A DNA stretch of 64,000 bases from Alphaproteobacteria bacterium (GCA_028871795.1 JAGWMG010000004.1:62001-126000); one strand, 5' to 3'; shown: positions 46,339 to 55,605, counted from the stretch's first letter. Notes: generated from the sequence alone by a model not told the origin. Translations and numbers: made by a program.

Positions 46339-47562
46339 GTGACCAATCCAACTTTCACCGAGCTCGGCGTCGCCGAGCCGCTTCGGCGCGCTCTCGAGGC
46401 CGAAGGCTATGCGGAGCCCACGCCCATCCAGGTCCGCGCCATTCCGCTGCTGCTGGCGGGGCAGGACCTTCTGGGCCTGGCGCAGACCGGAACCGGCAAG
46501 ACCGCCGCCTTCGCGCTGCCTCTGCTGCAGCATCTTTCCATCGGCCACGAACAGCGGCGGCCGCGTTCGGTGCGCGGCCTGATCGTGGCGCCGACGCGCG
46601 AACTGGCGATCCAAATCCACGACAGCCTGCGGACCTACGGGCGCCATCTCCACCTGCGGACAACCGTCATCGTCGGCGGCGTGAGCCAGCAGGCGCAGAT
46701 CAAGGCGCTGGCCGGCGGCGTCGACATCCTCGTGGCGACGCCCGGCCGGCTTCTCGATCTTATGAACCAGGGCCATGTGCGCCTCGACGGCGTGACGCAT
46801 CTCGTGCTCGACGAGGCCGACCGTATGCTCGACATGGGCTTCATCCGCGACATCCGCAGGATCGTCGCGGCGCTGCTGAAGAAGCGCCACTCCATGCTGT
46901 TCTCGGCCACCATGCCGGCGGACGTGGAACATCTGGCGCAGTCGATCCTGCACCAGCCGGCGCGCATCGACGTGTCGCCGCCGAAGCGCACGGCCGAAAA
47001 CATCGAACAGCGCGTCTATTTCGTCGCCGCGGCGGAGAAGCGCGCGCTGCTCGCCGCCCTTCTCGGGGATTCCACGCTCGAACGCGTTCTCGTCTTCACG
47101 CGCACCAAACACGTGGCCAATCGCCTGGCCGACCATTTGGGCAAGAGCGGTTTCGCCGCCGATGCGATCCACGGCAACAAATCGCAGAACGCGCGTCAGA
47201 AGGCGCTGGAGCGGTTCCGTTCGGGCGACGCCCGCGTTCTGGTCGCCACCGACATCGCGGCGCGCGGCATCGACATCGACAACATCACCCACGTCATCAA
47301 TTTCGAGCTGCCGAACGAGCCGGAAAACTACGTGCACCGGATCGGCCGTACGGCGCGCGCGGGCGCCGCGGGCGTGGCAATCGCCTTCTGCGATCCTGCC
47401 GAGAACGGTTATCTTCGGGACATCGAGAGGCTGACCAAGACGTCGCTCAAGGTCGTGCAAGGCGAGGCGGGTGCCGATCAGCCGAAGCCGATACGCGACT
47501 ACGCGCGGAAGACTCCGTTTCGCGGAAAGCGGCGAGGCAACGCGTCGCGCCGCGCCGCCTGA
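46339..47562 (+). CDS. DEAD-box RNA helicase (RhlE-like)
   Basis: The GTG at 46339, behind AAGGA, gives a 407-aa ATP-dependent RNA helicase. Motifs in order: Q-motif FTELGV...PTPIQVRAIP, motif I AQTGTGKT, Ia PTRELA, Ib TPGRLLDL, II DEAD, III SATMP, IV VLVFTRTK, V ATDIAARGIDI, VI HRIGRTARAG. A short basic tail follows. Such helicases remodel RNA in the cold and in ribosome assembly. The 268 bases between tRNA-Pro and the start contain only small hairpins. The ORF-track version begins far upstream in tRNA sequence. Confidence 0.95.
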   Translation: MTNPTFTELGVAEPLRRALEAEGYAEPTPIQVRAIPLLLAGQDLLGLAQTGTGKTAAFALPLLQHLSIGHEQRRPRSVRGLIVAPTRELAIQIHDSLRTYGRHLHLRTTVIVGGVSQQAQIKALAGGVDILVATPGRLLDLMNQGHVRLDGVTHLVLDEADRMLDMGFIRDIRRIVAALLKKRHSMLFSATMPADVEHLAQSILHQPARIDVSPPKRTAENIEQRVYFVAAAEKRALLAALLGDSTLERVLVFTRTKHVANRLADHLGKSGFAADAIHGNKSQNARQKALERFRSGDARVLVATDIAARGIDIDNITHVINFELPNEPENYVHRIGRTARAGAAGVAIAFCDPAENGYLRDIERLTKTSLKVVQGEAGADQPKPIRDYARKTPFRGKRRGNASRRAA

Positions 47563-47585
47563 AGCGTCGCTTCGATAGGCGCGGA

Positions 47586-48692
47586 TCAAGCTCTGGCGGC
47601 TCGGGCAAGGCCGGTGGCCGCGGGCTTCGCCATTTCGGCGATGTCCGCTCGCCAGCGGGGCAGGGCTTCGGGGCATTCCTTCTGCAGGAATGCCAGCAGC
47701 TTCTCGCGGATCTCGCAACGCAGGTCCCATACCAGCGAGGAATTGCGCGCACTCACCAGCAGGCGAACTTCGACGACGCGGTCGGTGATGTTCGTCACCT
47801 GGAGATTTGCCACGCGGCCGTCCCACCCCTTCATGTCCTTGAGAAGCGCTTCGAATTTCGTCCTGATGCGTTCGACCGGCGCCATATAGTCGAGATAGAA
47901 GAACACGCTGCCGATGATCGCCGAGGAAACGCGCGTCCAGTTCTGGATGGGATTTTCAAGGAAATAGCTGAGCGGAACGACGAGGCGGCGCCAATCCCAC
48001 AGGCGGATGACGACGAAGGTCGAGGTCAATTCCTCCACCCAGCCCCACTCGTTCTCGACGACCACAGCGTCGTCGATGCGGATGGGCTGCGTGATCGCGA
48101 GCTGCACGCCCGCTATGAGGTTGCTCAGCAGCGGCTTCGCGGCCAGTCCCACGGCGAGCCCCGCCACCCCCGCCGACGCGAACAGGCTGATGCCGTATTG
48201 GCGGACGGCGTCGAACGTCATCAAAGCGGAGCCGGTGGCGATGATTCCGATGAGGACACTGGCGGTGCGCTTGAGCACGCGCATCTGCGTAACGGCCTTG
48301 CGCGCCAACAGATTGTCTTCGTTGTCGGTCTTGAAGCGGCTGATGTAACGATCGATCGCCAGGTTGCTCGCCAGGATCGCGATCCATCCCGCCAATACCA
48401 CAAACGCCGCCCCCAGGATTCGGTGCAGGATGCCCGACGTGGCGCGGTCGAGCGGCAGCAACGGCGCCACCAGCGAAGTGGCCAGGAGTACGAGCGCGAA
48501 TTGCGCCACGCCGCCGGCTTTTTGCAGCAGGGCATGGAGCATCGGAAGTTCGAATTTTATGGTGCGATGGAAGATCGTGCGGACGATGCGAAACGCCAGA
48601 AAGACGATCAGCGCGGTCGCAAGCAGATAGGCCGCGGCGACCGCGCTGTCGGGCACCCATGCCAGGAATTCATGTATGGCCCAGAGATTCAT
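47586..48692 (-). CDS. MscS-family mechanosensitive channel, coupled to otsA
   Basis: The 368-aa protein has about four membrane helices and an MscS-like pore region (GISLFASAGVAGLAVGLAAKPLLSNLIAGVQLAITQPIRIDDAVVV), followed by the beta domain (WGWVEELTSTFVVIRLWDWRRLVVPLSYFLENPIQNW) and a cytoplasmic cage part. It opens on osmotic downshift. Its ATG lies 23 bases inside the 3' end of otsA, so trehalose synthesis and turgor release are co-expressed. Confidence 0.93.
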   Translation of the reverse strand: MNLWAIHEFLAWVPDSAVAAAYLLATALIVFLAFRIVRTIFHRTIKFELPMLHALLQKAGGVAQFALVLLATSLVAPLLPLDRATSGILHRILGAAFVVLAGWIAILASNLAIDRYISRFKTDNEDNLLARKAVTQMRVLKRTASVLIGIIATGSALMTFDAVRQYGISLFASAGVAGLAVGLAAKPLLSNLIAGVQLAITQPIRIDDAVVVENEWGWVEELTSTFVVIRLWDWRRLVVPLSYFLENPIQNWTRVSSAIIGSVFFYLDYMAPVERIRTKFEALLKDMKGWDGRVANLQVTNITDRVVEVRLLVSARNSSLVWDLRCEIREKLLAFLQKECPEALPRWRADIAEMAKPAATGLARAARA

Positions 48693-50112
48693 GGTGCTCC
48701 CGCCTGCTCGATCGCGCTCCGCCGCCGACGTTTCCGGAAAGCGCTTTCAGGAATTTCGTGCAATAGGCTTCCGCCGTCAGCGCGCAGAGACACTCGAAAA
48801 GGCGGCGGTGCCGGCGCTGGCGTTCCTCCAACGGCATCAGCAAGGCTTCGTTCATCGCCTCGGCGATTTCGTCGGGGTCGTACGGATTGACGATGAGGGC
48901 GTCGTCGAAATAGCTCGCGACACCCGCGAAGCGGGAAAGCACAAGCGCGCCCGGATCGTCGCGGTCCTGCGCCGCCACGTATTCGTGCGCCACGAGGTTC
49001 ATTCCGTCGCGCAGGGGCGTCACCACGCCCACGCGCGCCAGCCTGTAGAATCCCGCCAGCGTCGAGCGCGCCAATCCCTGGCTCATATAACGCAGCGGCA
49101 CCCAGTCGAAAGCGCCGTGGCGGCCGTTGATGTCGCCGGCCATCCGGTTGAGCTCGGGACGCAGCGCCGCGTATTCCGCCACTTCCTCGCGCGACGGAAC
49201 GGCGACCTGGAGGAAGCTGACGTGCTGGCGATGCTCCTGGAATCGCGCCAACAACCGATTGAATGCCTCGAACTTGTTGACGAGACCCTTCGAATAGTCG
49301 AGCCGGTCCACGCCGATCATCAGGTGCCGTCCCGCCAGACTGGCAAACAGGCGCCGACTGTTCTTTCCCCTGGCGGAGCGTTCCGCCTGCTTGTGGAAGC
49401 TCGCGCCGTCGAGGCCGACCGGCGTGACGATGGCGCGAACGGCGTGCGAGGGCGCCGAAACGATCCCGGCATCGTCGCTTGGATAGCGCAGAATCTGATG
49501 CACACAATCCAGAAAGTCGCGATGATGCGCCCTGGTCTGAAATCCGACGACATCGTAGGCGCAAAAATCCTTCAGCAGCCTGGCACCCTGCGGCAGGGCC
49601 CCGAAGACGCTCGGCGGAACGAACGGGATATGAAGGAAGAAACCCATCCGATTGCGGACGCCCAGGTGACGCAACGCTGCGGCCAGGGGAATGAGATGGT
49701 AATCGTGCACCCATATCAGGTCGTCGGGGCGCAGCAGCTTTGCCAGCGCGTGCGCGAACGACTCGTTGACGGCGCGGTAGCCTTCCAGGTGCTCGCGGCG
49801 GAACTCGATCAGGCCCAAGCGGAAATGCAGCAGCGGCCATAGGGTCCCGTTGGCGAAGCCGACGTAGAATTTCTGGTAATCGTCCCGCGACAGGCTGATG
49901 GTCGCGTAGTGGACGCCGTCCTCGACCACGATCTCCGCGTCGGTGCTGGTTTCGTCCGCCGTTCTGCCGCTCCATCCGAACCACAGCGTGCCCGGCGTCG
50001 TCACCGCATCCTTGAGGACGACCGCCAGCCCGCCCGCGCGCGAGCTGCCGCCGCCGGGCGTCAGAACGCGATTGGAAACGATTACGAGGCGTGCCACGGG
50101 CCTTGCTCCCAT
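48670..50112 (-). CDS. otsA: Trehalose-6-phosphate synthase
   Basis: It makes trehalose 6-phosphate from UDP-glucose and glucose 6-phosphate (GT20). The start at 50112 (MGARPVARLVIVSNRV) fits the family; the frame extends 35 codons upstream. Motifs include VSNRV at the N-terminus, WFGWSGR, WVHDYHLIPLAAALR, the nucleotide-binding GVDRLDYSKGL, and TPLRDGMNLVAHEYVA. No otsB phosphatase is adjacent. The 3' end overlaps the mscS gene. Confidence 0.95.
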   Translation of the reverse strand: MGARPVARLVIVSNRVLTPGGGSSRAGGLAVVLKDAVTTPGTLWFGWSGRTADETSTDAEIVVEDGVHYATISLSRDDYQKFYVGFANGTLWPLLHFRLGLIEFRREHLEGYRAVNESFAHALAKLLRPDDLIWVHDYHLIPLAAALRHLGVRNRMGFFLHIPFVPPSVFGALPQGARLLKDFCAYDVVGFQTRAHHRDFLDCVHQILRYPSDDAGIVSAPSHAVRAIVTPVGLDGASFHKQAERSARGKNSRRLFASLAGRHLMIGVDRLDYSKGLVNKFEAFNRLLARFQEHRQHVSFLQVAVPSREEVAEYAALRPELNRMAGDINGRHGAFDWVPLRYMSQGLARSTLAGFYRLARVGVVTPLRDGMNLVAHEYVAAQDRDDPGALVLSRFAGVASYFDDALIVNPYDPDEIAEAMNEALLMPLEERQRRHRRLFECLCALTAEAYCTKFLKALSGNVGGGARSSRREHHESLGHT

Positions 50113-50228
50113 GTGCGGCTGGAGCCGATGCGCCGACAGGACGATTTCGGCGGGCGCTCCGGAGCGTCGAGAGTTCCCGACAAGTGCCGTCTCGAGCGAC
50201 GAAGCTGCAACCTCCACCTCTTGCTTGG

Positions 50229-50576
50229 AACAAGCGGAGCGCGATTCTCCCGGCTAATTCGCATGCAGACTGTGACATTGCTGTGATGAATTTGCCGCGG
50301 AATCGCCGGTCCTGCAGGACGCCGCGGGAATCGCGCGTGTGCGGGACACCGCGAGAATTGCCCGTTTGGGGCCGTTTGCGCACCCAACTTGCCTTTGGCG
50401 CGCACAACCCTTATATGGGGAACAGCGACGGCGTTCCGTCAGAAGAAGCGCACTGTTGTACTCCCGACTCGCATTGTGCGCGCCTGGCCGAAACAGCCGA
50501 ACTTCCCGCCTGATAGTCCCCGATCGCACCGTTGAAGCAGGAGCTTCGGCGGCAACACTACGCACTAGGAGCAATC
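50229..50576. other. 348-base otsA-cspA intergenic region
   Basis: It holds three near-identical 27-base tandem units (annotated separately) near the otsA side and, on the cspA side, a leader ending in ACTAGGAGCAATC before the ATG. The long leader fits cold-shock mRNAs, which are controlled through 5' structure. No further gene is credible. Confidence 0.5.
50294..50374. repeat. Three tandem 27-base direct repeats
   Basis: Units begin at 50294, 50321 and 50348 with GCCGCG-GAATCGC, GCCGCGGGAATCGC and ACCGCGAGAATTGC. The spacing is exactly 27 bases, or nine codons, so in one frame they also encode a repeated peptide (TPRE-type), although no gene is credible there. Confidence 0.6.
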
Positions 50577-50780
50577 ATGCCGATCGGAACAGTAAAATTC
50601 TTCAATACGGCCAAGGGCTTTGGTTTCATTTCGCCGGAAGGCGGCGGCAAGGACGTATTCGTTCATGCGACAGCCGTCGAAATGGCGGGCTTGCGCACGC
50701 TGGCGGAAGGCCAGCGCGTGTCGTTCGACATTCAGCCGGACGCCAAGGGCTCGAAGGCCGTCAATCTGAAGGCGGTGTAA
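50577..50780 (+). CDS. cspA: Cold-shock protein
   Basis: The 67-aa single-domain cold-shock protein has MPIGTVKFFNTAKGFGFISPEGGGKDVFVHATAVE, containing RNP1 (KGFGFI) and RNP2 (VFVHAT), and binds single-stranded nucleic acid to loosen mRNA structure. The ATG at 50577 follows AGGAG. The longer ORF-track start is not credible. Confidence 0.95.
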   Translation: MPIGTVKFFNTAKGFGFISPEGGGKDVFVHATAVEMAGLRTLAEGQRVSFDIQPDAKGSKAVNLKAV

Positions 50781-50794
50781 AGATCAGACAGGTG

Positions 50795-50819
50795 CGGCGG
50801 AGAGCAATGTTCTCCGCCG
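50795..50819 (+). terminator. Hairpin after cspA
   Basis: CGGCGGAGA pairs with TCTCCGCCG around GCAATGT, 14 bases after the cspA stop. No T-run follows, so it is a weak or factor-dependent terminator. Confidence 0.5.
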
Positions 50820-50888
50820 TGTCTGCCCGGTCATCGCGAGCGGAGCGCGCTTGCCGAGCGACGGCCGCCGTCGCTGCGAGGAATCCCA

Positions 50889-51263
50889 ATGACCCATGAC
50901 GAACGCCCTGGGCTGTGCGAGCAGACGCGCGGGTCCGGCGCACGCAAGCCGCCGCCCGATCAGTCCGTCCTGATCGAACTCATCAAGGTCCTCGCGGCCC
51001 ATCCCGGCGGCCTTCGGCGCTGGTCGGTGATGCGCGCCATCCGCAACGAACGCGAAAGAGCGGCGCGCGATATTCCACAGAAGCTCGAGGATGAAGTCGA
51101 GCGCACGTTCCGGCGGTTTTGCGCCGAGAGCGATGACGCAAAGGCGCACGTTGCGGCCGACGCGGTCTTCTACCGTCCGCGGGAAAAAGCGGGCGAGGTC
51201 TGGGCCGTGTTTCCCGATCGCGCCAAGGCGCGCCTCGAAGCCGATCTCGCCGGTATCAACTGA
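50889..51263 (+). CDS. Hypothetical conserved protein (124 aa)
   Basis: The protein has a disordered N-terminus and a helical C-terminal half (VLIELIKVLAAHPGGLRRWSVMRAIRNERERAARDIPQKLEDEVERTFRRFCAES, then YRPREKAGEVWAVFPDRAKARLE). The second half looks like a small DNA-binding or regulatory fold common in this lineage, but I cannot name it. It is followed by a clear terminator. No membrane or signal segment. Confidence 0.7.
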   Translation: MTHDERPGLCEQTRGSGARKPPPDQSVLIELIKVLAAHPGGLRRWSVMRAIRNERERAARDIPQKLEDEVERTFRRFCAESDDAKAHVAADAVFYRPREKAGEVWAVFPDRAKARLEADLAGIN

Positions 51264-51278
51264 CGACACCGACAACGC

Positions 51279-51314
51279 GGAGCCGGAGGCCCGATTTTGT
51301 CGGGCTCCGGCTCC
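51279..51314 (+). terminator. Terminator between the 124-aa gene and the histidine kinase
   Basis: GGAGCCGGAGGCCCGA and TCGGGCTCCGGCTCC pair over 15 bases with one bulged G around a TTTTG loop, between convergent genes. Confidence 0.75.
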
Positions 51315-51458
51315 TTGGACTGGGGTACAAACCCAAGCAATGCACTCGTGCTCTTTGCAACCATCCACGAGCCCGGGTGCCTCAACACGATGCCACAGAG
51401 CCGGCTAGACTGGTGTGACAAGTATGGGGCAAGAATGTCCCGCGCTACGCAATTTGTT

Positions 51459-52982
51459 CTAAGCCTTGGTTCTCAGCCGGACCGTCACTTCAAATCCGCC
51501 ATGCTCGCGATTGCGGCCCGCGACCGTGCCGCCGAGACCCTCGACGTTGCGTTTCACGATCCACAATCCGAGGCCCTGGTGGTTCTCCGCATTAGTCACG
51601 CCGTCCGCGCCCTTGTCGGGCGGCGGCCGAAAGGAAACGTAGCGGTCGAAAATGTGCGCGAGCCGGCTGGGCTCGACGCCGGGGCCGCGGTCCGCGATGC
51701 GAGCGCGGGCGAATTCGCCCTCGCGGTCGAGCGTGACCTCGACTGTGCCTCCCTTGGGGGTGAAGCTCGCGGCATTTTCCAGAAGATTCTCGATCACCGG
51801 CTCCATCAGGTCTTCGTTGGCATAAGCCGTGATGTGACCGGCGATGCGCGTGGACAGGCGCTTTCCCTGCGCTACGAGCGTGACGTCGTAGTCCGCGAGC
51901 ATTTGAACCATGAACCGCGACAGGTCGATCGGTCCCCGCTCGGGGTAGACCACATCGGCGGCGGCCTGTTCGGTGTCCCGCGTCGACGACACCAGCGAGT
52001 CCAGGCGCGCGATCGAACGTTCGATCAACTGCAGGCTGCGCTGCGCGGTGACGTCCGACGCAGCGACGACGCGTCTCAACGGCTCGATCGACTGCGCGAT
52101 GACGGCAAGCGGCGCCTTGAGGGCGTGCGTGTTCTCCTCGGCGGTCTGCTTGATGAAGTTCTGGGAAGAGACCAGCGCTTCGACCAGGGAATCGAAGTCT
52201 TCCGCCACGCGGGTCAGTTCCGGGATCGTGTTGAGTTCGCGAAACGAGATTGCGCCGGTGCCGCGAATGCGGATGCGGCGCGCGGCGCCGCGAAAGCGCG
52301 AAAGGTTCCGCCACAGGTGGATAAAAAGCCAGATGATCAGCGCCGTGCTCAGGATGTAGATTCCCGCCGTGGTCCGCATCGCCGGCGTCTGCCAGAAGGG
52401 CAGGTTGATCGGCGCCGCTGTCAGGTCGGCCGCGTTCTGCGAGGTGATGACGATCCAGCAATCGCCGCCGACGTGGAGCGGCGTCATGGAGGTGAGGACT
52501 TCCTGCTTGCCGGCGGGATTGACGAATTCGCCCGCGAGGTCGGTCGTTCCATTGCACGCCGGAGCCAAGCGCTCGAAGACGCCGGATTGAATCAGCTTGT
52601 GCCGTTCCTGTTTGAGGTAATCCGCCGATACGGGCGGCGAGGAGGCGATGTAGGAAAAATTGCCCTGGCCGGCGCCGGCAAGGCGCACCAGGATTTTCAC
52701 GTTGGTGTTGCCGATGGTCGCCGCATCGAGCGCTTCGCGCAAACTATCCGGCGATTCGTTCCTGAACTTCTCAAAATGGGGGCGAAGCATGGCGGCGATG
52801 ACGCGGCCGGTCTGGCCAGCGGCGTTGCGCAGCAGACCGAATTGCTGACGTTCGGCCCGCTCGAATTGCCAATAAAGGATGAGCGGGACCGTCAGCAATA
52901 TGAGTGCAATGAGGAGAAGTTTCAGCGAAAACGAATGGATAAGGCGCGAAAAAAGAGAGCCCGGCCTACTGCTCGTTTCCAT
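51459..52982 (-). CDS. Membrane sensor histidine kinase (ChvG-like context)
   Basis: The 507-aa protein has two membrane helices (LKLLLIALILLTVPLILYW near residue 20 and AGIYILSTALIIWLFIHLW near 205) flanking a periplasmic sensing region that includes Cys pairs. A HAMP-like linker, an H-box (EENTHALKAPLAVIAQS), N-box (PVIENLLENAASF), G1 (IADRGPGVEPS) and G2 (GLGLWIVK) follow. It phosphorylates the response regulator encoded just upstream, whose stop it overlaps by 17 bases. The signal is unknown. Confidence 0.93.
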   Translation of the reverse strand: METSSRPGSLFSRLIHSFSLKLLLIALILLTVPLILYWQFERAERQQFGLLRNAAGQTGRVIAAMLRPHFEKFRNESPDSLREALDAATIGNTNVKILVRLAGAGQGNFSYIASSPPVSADYLKQERHKLIQSGVFERLAPACNGTTDLAGEFVNPAGKQEVLTSMTPLHVGGDCWIVITSQNAADLTAAPINLPFWQTPAMRTTAGIYILSTALIIWLFIHLWRNLSRFRGAARRIRIRGTGAISFRELNTIPELTRVAEDFDSLVEALVSSQNFIKQTAEENTHALKAPLAVIAQSIEPLRRVVAASDVTAQRSLQLIERSIARLDSLVSSTRDTEQAAADVVYPERGPIDLSRFMVQMLADYDVTLVAQGKRLSTRIAGHITAYANEDLMEPVIENLLENAASFTPKGGTVEVTLDREGEFARARIADRGPGVEPSRLAHIFDRYVSFRPPPDKGADGVTNAENHQGLGLWIVKRNVEGLGGTVAGRNREHGGFEVTVRLRTKA

Positions 52983-53724
52983 CCAGCCACCTGTAACCGA
53001 AGCCTGGGTAGTTTTTTATCTGCGCGAAATCCGGATCGACGTCGCGGAACTTCTGGCGGATGCGTTTGACGAAGGCGCGGACATTGGTGCGATAGCCGAT
53101 CTCGCCGTCGCCGGCCATGAAGCCTTCGCCGTGGACGATGTCGTAGATTTCCCGATAACTGACGTCCCGCCCGGACTGCTCCGTCAGATAGGCGACGATG
53201 TTGAACTCCGTCAGCGTCAAGCCGACGTTTGTCTGCTTCCAGAAGGCGCGCCGCGAATCGTAACGCAGCGTCAACTCCTTGAGCTGAATCAATTTGCTGT
53301 CGTCCGGGGACGAGCGCTGGAGGGCTCGCGCCTTGTTGCCGCTGAGGATCAGTTCGATTCGGCGCAGCAGGATCGCAAAGCTTCGCGATTTCTCCACGAA
53401 ATCTACCGCGCCGCCGAGCAGGCCCGCCTCCTCGTAGATCTGATCGTTCAGGACGGTCAGGAAAATGACGGGAATTTCCACTTTTTCGGTGCGCAGGCGC
53501 TGCAGCACCTCGATGCCCGTCATGCCCGGCATTTTCCAGTCGAGCAGGACGAGATCGGCGGTCGGTTCCGTGGCAAGATGGCGGATGGCGGCGGCGCCGT
53601 CGCCGAAGGCGGTGGTGGCGTAGCCCGCATCGACGAGGTTCGTGCTCACGGATTCGCGGAACAGCTCGTCGTCGTCCACGACCAGAACGTGGCCCCGGGC
53701 AGTCTGTACGCTAGCTTGGCCCAT
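52966..53724 (-). CDS. OmpR-family response regulator
   Basis: The 252-aa protein has a receiver domain (VLVVDDDELFRESV, phospho-acceptor Asp in VLLDWKMPGMTG, Lys in DFVEKSRSF) and a winged-helix output (LTLTEFNIVAYLTEQSGRDVSYREIYDIVHGEGFM...VRAFVKRIRQKFRDVDPDFAQIKNYPGFGYRW). Its gene is the middle of a three-gene operon with a lipoprotein-like gene and the kinase. Similarity to ChvI is by architecture only. Confidence 0.93.
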   Translation of the reverse strand: MGQASVQTARGHVLVVDDDELFRESVSTNLVDAGYATTAFGDGAAAIRHLATEPTADLVLLDWKMPGMTGIEVLQRLRTEKVEIPVIFLTVLNDQIYEEAGLLGGAVDFVEKSRSFAILLRRIELILSGNKARALQRSSPDDSKLIQLKELTLRYDSRRAFWKQTNVGLTLTEFNIVAYLTEQSGRDVSYREIYDIVHGEGFMAGDGEIGYRTNVRAFVKRIRQKFRDVDPDFAQIKNYPGFGYRWLDGNEQ

Positions 53725-54274
53725 TGTTCCTCGCTGTCAGAATGCGACGAATACAGGTCTGCGACGTCTCGATCTGTGCGCCGTTGCCGTCGCTGACGCC
53801 GTATTTGAGGGCGTGGAAGTACGACGTCTTGATGTCGGGGTAAAAGAAGATTTGAAGCGAGCAATCGGCGGACGCATAAGTCCACACCAGCGACACGTCG
53901 CTCTTGTTGATGCGGGCAGGGGTGCCGAGCAGCTTTTCGACGGCGGAAGGACCCAGGCCGATGAGGCTGTTGGGGTCGATCGCTGCCACCCTTTCCGGTT
54001 CTTTGGTCTCATGAATCTCTCGGACTTGCCGTCTGGGTTTGACGGGTGGGGCGGCCGGCGGCGGCACCGGCTTCTCCGCCACGGGCTGCAGCTTGGGATC
54101 CGGCGACGTCATGCGGTTGAACAGCGCGCATCCGCTCACCATCGCGCCCAGGACAATTCCGAGCGCCGCAATGCGCCAGAATTGTGGCATGCGGAGCTTG
54201 GTGTCGTTCTTTGGCTTGGCGCGCCCGACTGGCGGGCGGCGCGTGCGTCGGTAGTCGGCAGTTCGCACAAACAT
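53711..54274 (-). CDS. Hypothetical lipoprotein-like membrane protein, first gene of the two-component operon
   Basis: A strong GGAGG before the ATG at 54274 supports this start. A basic cytoplasmic tail of about 28 residues precedes a hydrophobic segment with a lipobox-like end (VLGAMVSGC). The proline-rich PVPPPAAPPVKPRR and a globular C-terminus (LIGLGPSAVEKLLGTPARI) follow. With the long tail it may be membrane-anchored rather than lipidated; an internal start at residue 29 would give a standard lipoprotein. Its stop overlaps the response regulator start by 14 bases, suggesting a periplasmic accessory of the kinase. Confidence 0.7.
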   Translation of the reverse strand: MFVRTADYRRTRRPPVGRAKPKNDTKLRMPQFWRIAALGIVLGAMVSGCALFNRMTSPDPKLQPVAEKPVPPPAAPPVKPRRQVREIHETKEPERVAAIDPNSLIGLGPSAVEKLLGTPARINKSDVSLVWTYASADCSLQIFFYPDIKTSYFHALKYGVSDGNGAQIETSQTCIRRILTARNNGPS

Positions 54275-54503
54275 GCGCGCCTCCTAGTTGACGTTCGCTA
54301 GGCCACTTCCTCATTCGCCAGAGAATTCTGCGCACCGCTCGACGCGGGGCCGATGCTCGGGCTGCGTTGTACCTTCGTCCGCGCAATTAGTAACACGATG
54401 CGCCCTCGATGCCAGCCGTAACTTGGAACGCAAAAGCATTTTCTCGCGGCAGAATCGTCCCGCGCAGCCGGAATTTGAAACAATTGCTTCGCAAAAACCG
54501 CCG

Positions 54504-55256
54504 TTACGGCGCGCCTGCTATTCGCGCATTGAGCGACGCAAGGGGCGCGGGCCTTTGCCGGCTCGGGCCGTACAGGGCGACGATGCCGGCAATGTCTCCG
54601 GGCTGGAGCCCGTTCAAGTTGGCGTTGTATTCGAACGACATCAGTTCCCCTACGGGACTCGGGTGATCTAAGCCCAGCACATGTCCGATCTCGTGAGCCA
54701 GGATGTATCGCAGCTTGTATGATTTCCTTCCGCTGCGGGCGCCGGCGAGGTTCATCGCTGCGGGCACCGCCGCGATCCAATCGACGTCCGGGTTAAGGCA
54801 GATGATTCCCTTGCGGATGACGTCGGGGAAGTCGTCATTGGATGACGACACCGTCGTCACATCGGCGTACGCCAGTCCATCGGGCTTCGCTTCGGCGCTG
54901 ATCAGGACATCGGCCGAAGCTGCGTTCCGCGCTCGAAAGAAACGAACATTCCCCACATTTTCCCACATCGCGAACGCGGCGGACAGTTCGGCGTCGAAGA
55001 CGCGGCGCGGCACGCCGGAGTTCGTAAGCACGCCTGCGATGCTGCCAATGCTGCGACAGTTGACGGTCCCGGATGCGCTCGTCGGGCCGTCCACAACGGC
55101 GTAGGTCAGCGAAGCGCCCGCGCCCAGCACGGGCCGGCCCCATTTCACGTCATGGTCGTCCATTTGAAGGAGGCGGTAGCCTGATTCCGCGTGGGCGGTC
55201 GCAGCGGCCAGTCCCGCTACGGCAAGAAACAGGATGCCGCAGAACATCTTGCGCAT
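54504..55256 (-). CDS. Secreted matrixin-type zinc metalloprotease
   Basis: The start at 55256 gives a signal peptide (MRKMFCGILFLAVAGLAAATAHAE); the longer ORF-track start precedes it by 58 codons and is not supported. The 250-aa protein carries the metzincin zinc motif HEIGHVLGLDHP followed by a Met-turn-like segment (GELMSFEY). It lies alone, with PRC-barrel and other exported proteins nearby. The substrate is unknown. About 115 bases upstream of 55256 are AT-rich. Confidence 0.82.
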   Translation of the reverse strand: MRKMFCGILFLAVAGLAAATAHAESGYRLLQMDDHDVKWGRPVLGAGASLTYAVVDGPTSASGTVNCRSIGSIAGVLTNSGVPRRVFDAELSAAFAMWENVGNVRFFRARNAASADVLISAEAKPDGLAYADVTTVSSSNDDFPDVIRKGIICLNPDVDWIAAVPAAMNLAGARSGRKSYKLRYILAHEIGHVLGLDHPSPVGELMSFEYNANLNGLQPGDIAGIVALYGPSRQRPAPLASLNARIAGAP

Positions 55257-55605
55257 ACGGTGGTCCGCCAAACCGCTTCGGCCGGGCCGCACCGCAGCAT
55301 CCACGCCAAAAAGGTTGCCTACCGGCAACCTTTGAGACACAGCAGGAAAGCGTGCCCAGGTTTTGTCCAATCCGTGCCCAACCGGGCTATTCGCTCGCGA
55401 ACCAGCCAAACTCTGCGCGCGAGCCCGCAAGTCGTCCGGCGAAATGCGCAGTCATAAAAGACAACTGCACAGTACCTCTTTTTTGTCCCACGAAGGTCAC
55501 AACCGCGCAAGGGCGTTGTCGCTAGCCTACTGCGACACTTCGGCGCGCAGGAAATGCTGGTGGGCAGAAACGCCCGGAATACTGGGCCAAACGGAAGAGG
55601 ATACG

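Noticed and set aside
46194-48890. An 898-aa frame across the helicase and MscS genes.
   Set aside because: It runs out of frame through two genes with clear motifs, with low-complexity Arg-rich content.
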